Shown here piece by piece: positions 62,590 to 64,000 of a DNA stretch of 64,000 bases. The position numbers and the translations under genes were made by a program. Positions within the stretch are counted from its first letter, which is position 1. Every line of letters begins with the position of its first letter. Under the pieces are notes generated by a model. That model made no database searches and was not told where the DNA came from. It saw only the letters and a program-made list of their open reading frames with translations. Source of the DNA: Filimonas sp. (GTDB taxonomy: Bacteria; Bacteroidota; Bacteroidia; Chitinophagales; Chitinophagaceae); assembly GCA_017306865.1 (NCBI GenBank), contig JAFKHH010000012.1, positions 62,001 to 126,000 on the forward strand, given 5' to 3'.

Positions 62590-62817
62590 TTAGATAACCT
62601 CTTCTACGAATATATGAGAAGCTTCATTCAATCTAAGGCTAAGATTGTATCCTGCAACGGTAATAGAGATAGGATCTCCCAAGGGAGCTACCTGTTCCAC
62701 ACGTACTTTTTCACCAGGTACGCAACCCATTTCCATTAGTTTGATGAAAAGATCATCACTTTCAAAAGACTTAATTACTACTATTTTACCTATGCCGATC
62801 TCTGATAAGCGCTTCAT
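62590..62817 (-). CDS. feoA: FeoA family ferrous-iron protein (orphan)
   Basis: A small SH3-like protein of 75 residues from the ATG at 62815-62817 (a TTG two codons earlier would extend it). The fold pattern is KRLSEIGIGKIVVIKSFESDD, then FIKLMEMGCVPGEKVRVEQVAPLGDPISI, in parts (LMEMGCVPGEKVRVEQ, PLGDPISITVAGYNLSLR). The FeoA helper domain normally works with the FeoB transporter, but no feoB gene is adjacent. Free-standing FeoA proteins exist. Upstream at 62834-62841 there is a TATTTTTG -7 box on the minus strand. Confidence 0.88.
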   Translation of the reverse strand: MKRLSEIGIGKIVVIKSFESDDLFIKLMEMGCVPGEKVRVEQVAPLGDPISITVAGYNLSLRLNEASHIFVEEVI

Positions 62818-62833
62818 ACACAATAAATATTTG

Positions 62834-62841
62834 CAAAAATA
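62834..62841 (-). promoter_or_regulatory. Promoter -7 box (TATTTTTG) for feoA-nadD
   Basis: Minus-strand TATTTTTG, a full consensus match, 17-24 bases before the feoA ATG. Both feoA and nadD could be read from it. Confidence 0.45.
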
Positions 62842-62894
62842 CCTATAAGCCCCCGATATTTATTACGAATTTTGGAACCGTAAAACATTTAACA

Positions 62895-63323
62895 GTGAAC
62901 AAGGTATCATTTAACTACGCTGACAGGAAGCTAAACCTGGCAAATAAAACCAAACTAAAGGCATTTATCCCATCCATATTTAAGAAGGAAGGGAAGAAGC
63001 TGGAAGCTATTAACTATGTCTTCTGCTCAGATGAGTACCTCTTGCAGATTAATAAAGACTTTTTACAGCATGATTATTATACAGACATCATCACTTTTGA
63101 CCTAAGTGAGAGTGACGCAACTACCTCAGAAGTCTATATAAGCACAGATAGAATAAAGGATAATAGTCTTCAATTGGAAACCTCATTTGAACAGGAAGCA
63201 TTACGGGTAATATTTCATGGGGCACTTCACTTATGTGGGTATAAGGATAAGTCCAAAAAGGACATTGAAATAATGCGCTCCATGGAAGAAAAGTATATTA
63301 AACTCTATTTTAAAAACAAGTAA
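62895..63323 (+). CDS. ybeY: Endoribonuclease YbeY (rRNA maturation)
   Basis: A metal-dependent endonuclease acting in 16S rRNA 3'-end processing and ribosome quality control. 142 residues from a GTG at 62895. Diagnostic motifs are LQINKDFLQHDYYTDIITFDLS, given as LQINKDFLQHDYYTDIIT, and EVYISTDRI. The metal site reads HGALHLCGYKDKSKKD: two of the usual three histidines are present, and Asp replaces the third (the classic form ends DH). Bacteroidota relatives share this substitution, so the enzyme is likely active. It is followed by parS-like sites and mnmG. Confidence 0.93.
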   Translation: MNKVSFNYADRKLNLANKTKLKAFIPSIFKKEGKKLEAINYVFCSDEYLLQINKDFLQHDYYTDIITFDLSESDATTSEVYISTDRIKDNSLQLETSFEQEALRVIFHGALHLCGYKDKSKKDIEIMRSMEEKYIKLYFKNK

Positions 63324-63340
63324 GGTTCCACGTGGAACCT
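63323..63340. other. parS-like centromere site 1 (18-bp palindrome)
   Basis: The palindrome AGGTTCCACGTGGAACCT contains the core GTTCCACGTGGAAC, matching the bacterial parS consensus TGTTNCACGTGAAACA in the conserved GTTNCACGTG half and its mirror. It lies just after the ybeY stop, followed by T-rich bases, so it may also act as a terminator hairpin. Confidence 0.72.
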
Positions 63341-63383
63341 TTTCTTTTATGTTTCACACGCATGTGTGTCACATTATATTTCA

Positions 63384-63399
63384 CGTTCCACGTGGAACA
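63384..63399. other. parS-like centromere site 2
   Basis: CGTTCCACGTGGAACA, a 14-bp perfect palindrome plus one conserved edge base, 60 bases right of site 1. The same core as site 1. Both lie in the gap before mnmG, which is often close to the chromosome origin. Confidence 0.75.
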
Positions 63400-63459
63400 T
63401 CAGAGGCTATATAAACCTACACTAATGCTTTCTTAAGTGCATTATCCTTTTCTCCGTCC

Positions 63460-63467
63460 TATCTTTG
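63460..63467 (+). promoter_or_regulatory. Promoter -7 box (TATCTTTG) of mnmG
   Basis: TATCTTTG is a full match to TAnnTTTG, 20 bases before the mnmG start. The start site would be around 63473. Confidence 0.5.
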
Positions 63468-63487
63468 CAGCTCAAATTGATAAATAA

Positions 63488-64000
63488 ATGTTTTCTCAGT
63501 ACGATGTTATAGTAGTTGGAGCAGGGCATGCAGGTTGTGAAGCTGCTGCTGCTGCTGCCAATATGGGTAGTAAAGTTTTATTGATCACCATGAACATGCA
63601 GACTATTGCTCAAATGAGTTGTAATCCTGCTATGGGTGGTATAGCTAAAGGACAAATAGTTAGGGAAATAGATGCATTAGGTGGGTACAGTGGAATCGTA
63701 ACTGATGAAAGTATGATCCAGTTCCGTATGCTAAACAGGAGTAAAGGTCCTGCTATGTGGAGTCCAAGATCTCAAAATGATAGAATGCTCTTTGCAGCTA
63801 CCTGGAGAGAGAAGTTAGAGATGACCCCTAATGTTCATTTCTACCAGGACATGGTACAATCAATCATTATTAAAAATGGTAAGGCTTGTGGAGTAGTTAC
63901 GGGATTAGGCCATTCCATAGAATCTAAATCTGTAGTGGTAACTAGCGGTACATTTCTAAATGGTGTAATACATATAGGAGAGAAGCGGTTTGGTGGAGGG
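63488..64000 (+). CDS. mnmG: tRNA uridine-5-carboxymethylaminomethyl modification enzyme MnmG (partial, cut by window edge)
   Basis: A FAD-dependent enzyme that, with MnmE, adds the carboxymethylaminomethyl group to U34 of some tRNAs. The first 171 codons are visible. The FAD-binding motif is DVIVVGAGHAGCEAAAAAA at residues 6-24. Further family motifs are SCNPAMGGIAKGQIVREIDALGG (in parts SCNPAMGGIAKGQIV, REIDALGG), MLNRSKGPAMWSPRSQNDR and VVTSGTFLNGVIHIGEK. I read it by hand, since it runs off the right edge. It follows the parS-like pair. Confidence 0.96.
   Translation, partial: MFSQYDVIVVGAGHAGCEAAAAAANMGSKVLLITMNMQTIAQMSCNPAMGGIAKGQIVREIDALGGYSGIVTDESMIQFRMLNRSKGPAMWSPRSQNDRMLFAATWREKLEMTPNVHFYQDMVQSIIIKNGKACGVVTGLGHSIESKSVVVTSGTFLNGVIHIGEKRFGGG

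Noticed and set aside
1-64000. tRNA, rRNA, CRISPR arrays, insertion sequences and prophage genes
   Set aside because: No T-arm GGTTCRANTCC patterns, regularly spaced identical repeats, transposase or phage structural genes were found by eye.

Overview
The window looks like a chromosomal segment of a Bacteroidota bacterium, most likely family Chitinophagaceae. The reasons are the Alternative Complex III plus A-type oxidase cluster, many lipoproteins with a Bacteroidota-type lipobox, promoter-like TAnnTTTG boxes, a type IX sorting-domain-like protein, and AT-rich gene-poor spacers with decayed word repeats. I see no rRNA, tRNA, CRISPR array, insertion sequence or prophage.

Region 1 (1-15.4 kb, all minus strand) is one respiratory block. 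Read in the direction of transcription it is actA-actB-actC-actD-actE-actF, then oxidase subunits II and I, heme o synthase, two subunit III paralogues, subunit IV, and after a terminator an SCO copper chaperone cut by the window edge. Together these encode a quinol:cytochrome c oxidoreductase (ACIII) coupled to an aa3-type oxidase, plus the heme and copper maturation factors.

Region 2 (15.6-24.0 kb) holds purN, two divergent lipoproteins (an MmpS-like one and an unknown 476-residue one), a large AsmA-like protein, an orphan ParA ATPase and a diheme cytochrome c. Region 3 (24.0-34.4 kb) has a 778-bp spacer with a possible small RNA, uvrB, a DUF4136 lipoprotein, rpiA, a phytase-like esterase, an M28 carboxypeptidase, mgsA, a DOPA-dioxygenase-like enzyme and YceI.

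Region 4 (34.4-43.3 kb) has a Crp/Fnr regulator, recA, an iron alcohol dehydrogenase, an LpxR-like outer-membrane protein, recX, dnaN, a sterol-desaturase-like enzyme, and the NAD-salvage pair pnuC plus a NadR-type kinase. Region 5 (43.4-55.7 kb) has an AI-2E family permease, a NifU-type Fe-S scaffold, an AhpC/AhpD peroxidase pair, a PhnD-like binding protein, pcrA, a META-domain lipoprotein, ferritin, a DUF1328 peptide, a DUF72 protein and two envelope-sugar enzymes (manC, kdsD). Region 6 (55.9-64 kb) has recQ, several small or orphan genes (44-residue basic protein, ExbD, sorting-domain-like protein), a 2OG-Fe(II) oxygenase, chrA, nadD, feoA, ybeY and the start of mnmG.

The strongest non-gene signal is a pair of parS-like palindromes (core GTTCCACGTGGAAC) in the ybeY-mnmG gap, which suggests that the right end lies in the chromosomal origin/centromere domain. 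Other structure not explained by genes includes two copies of a 60-bp palindromic element, a 23-bp perfect inverted repeat near 59.55 kb, a possible structured RNA with its own terminator between recA and the alcohol dehydrogenase, and decayed interspersed repeats in many spacers. I found no clearly new multi-gene system. The best candidates for undescribed biology are the spacer elements, the unknown lipoprotein at 17.7-19.2 kb and the two small proteins near 58.4 and 59.3 kb.
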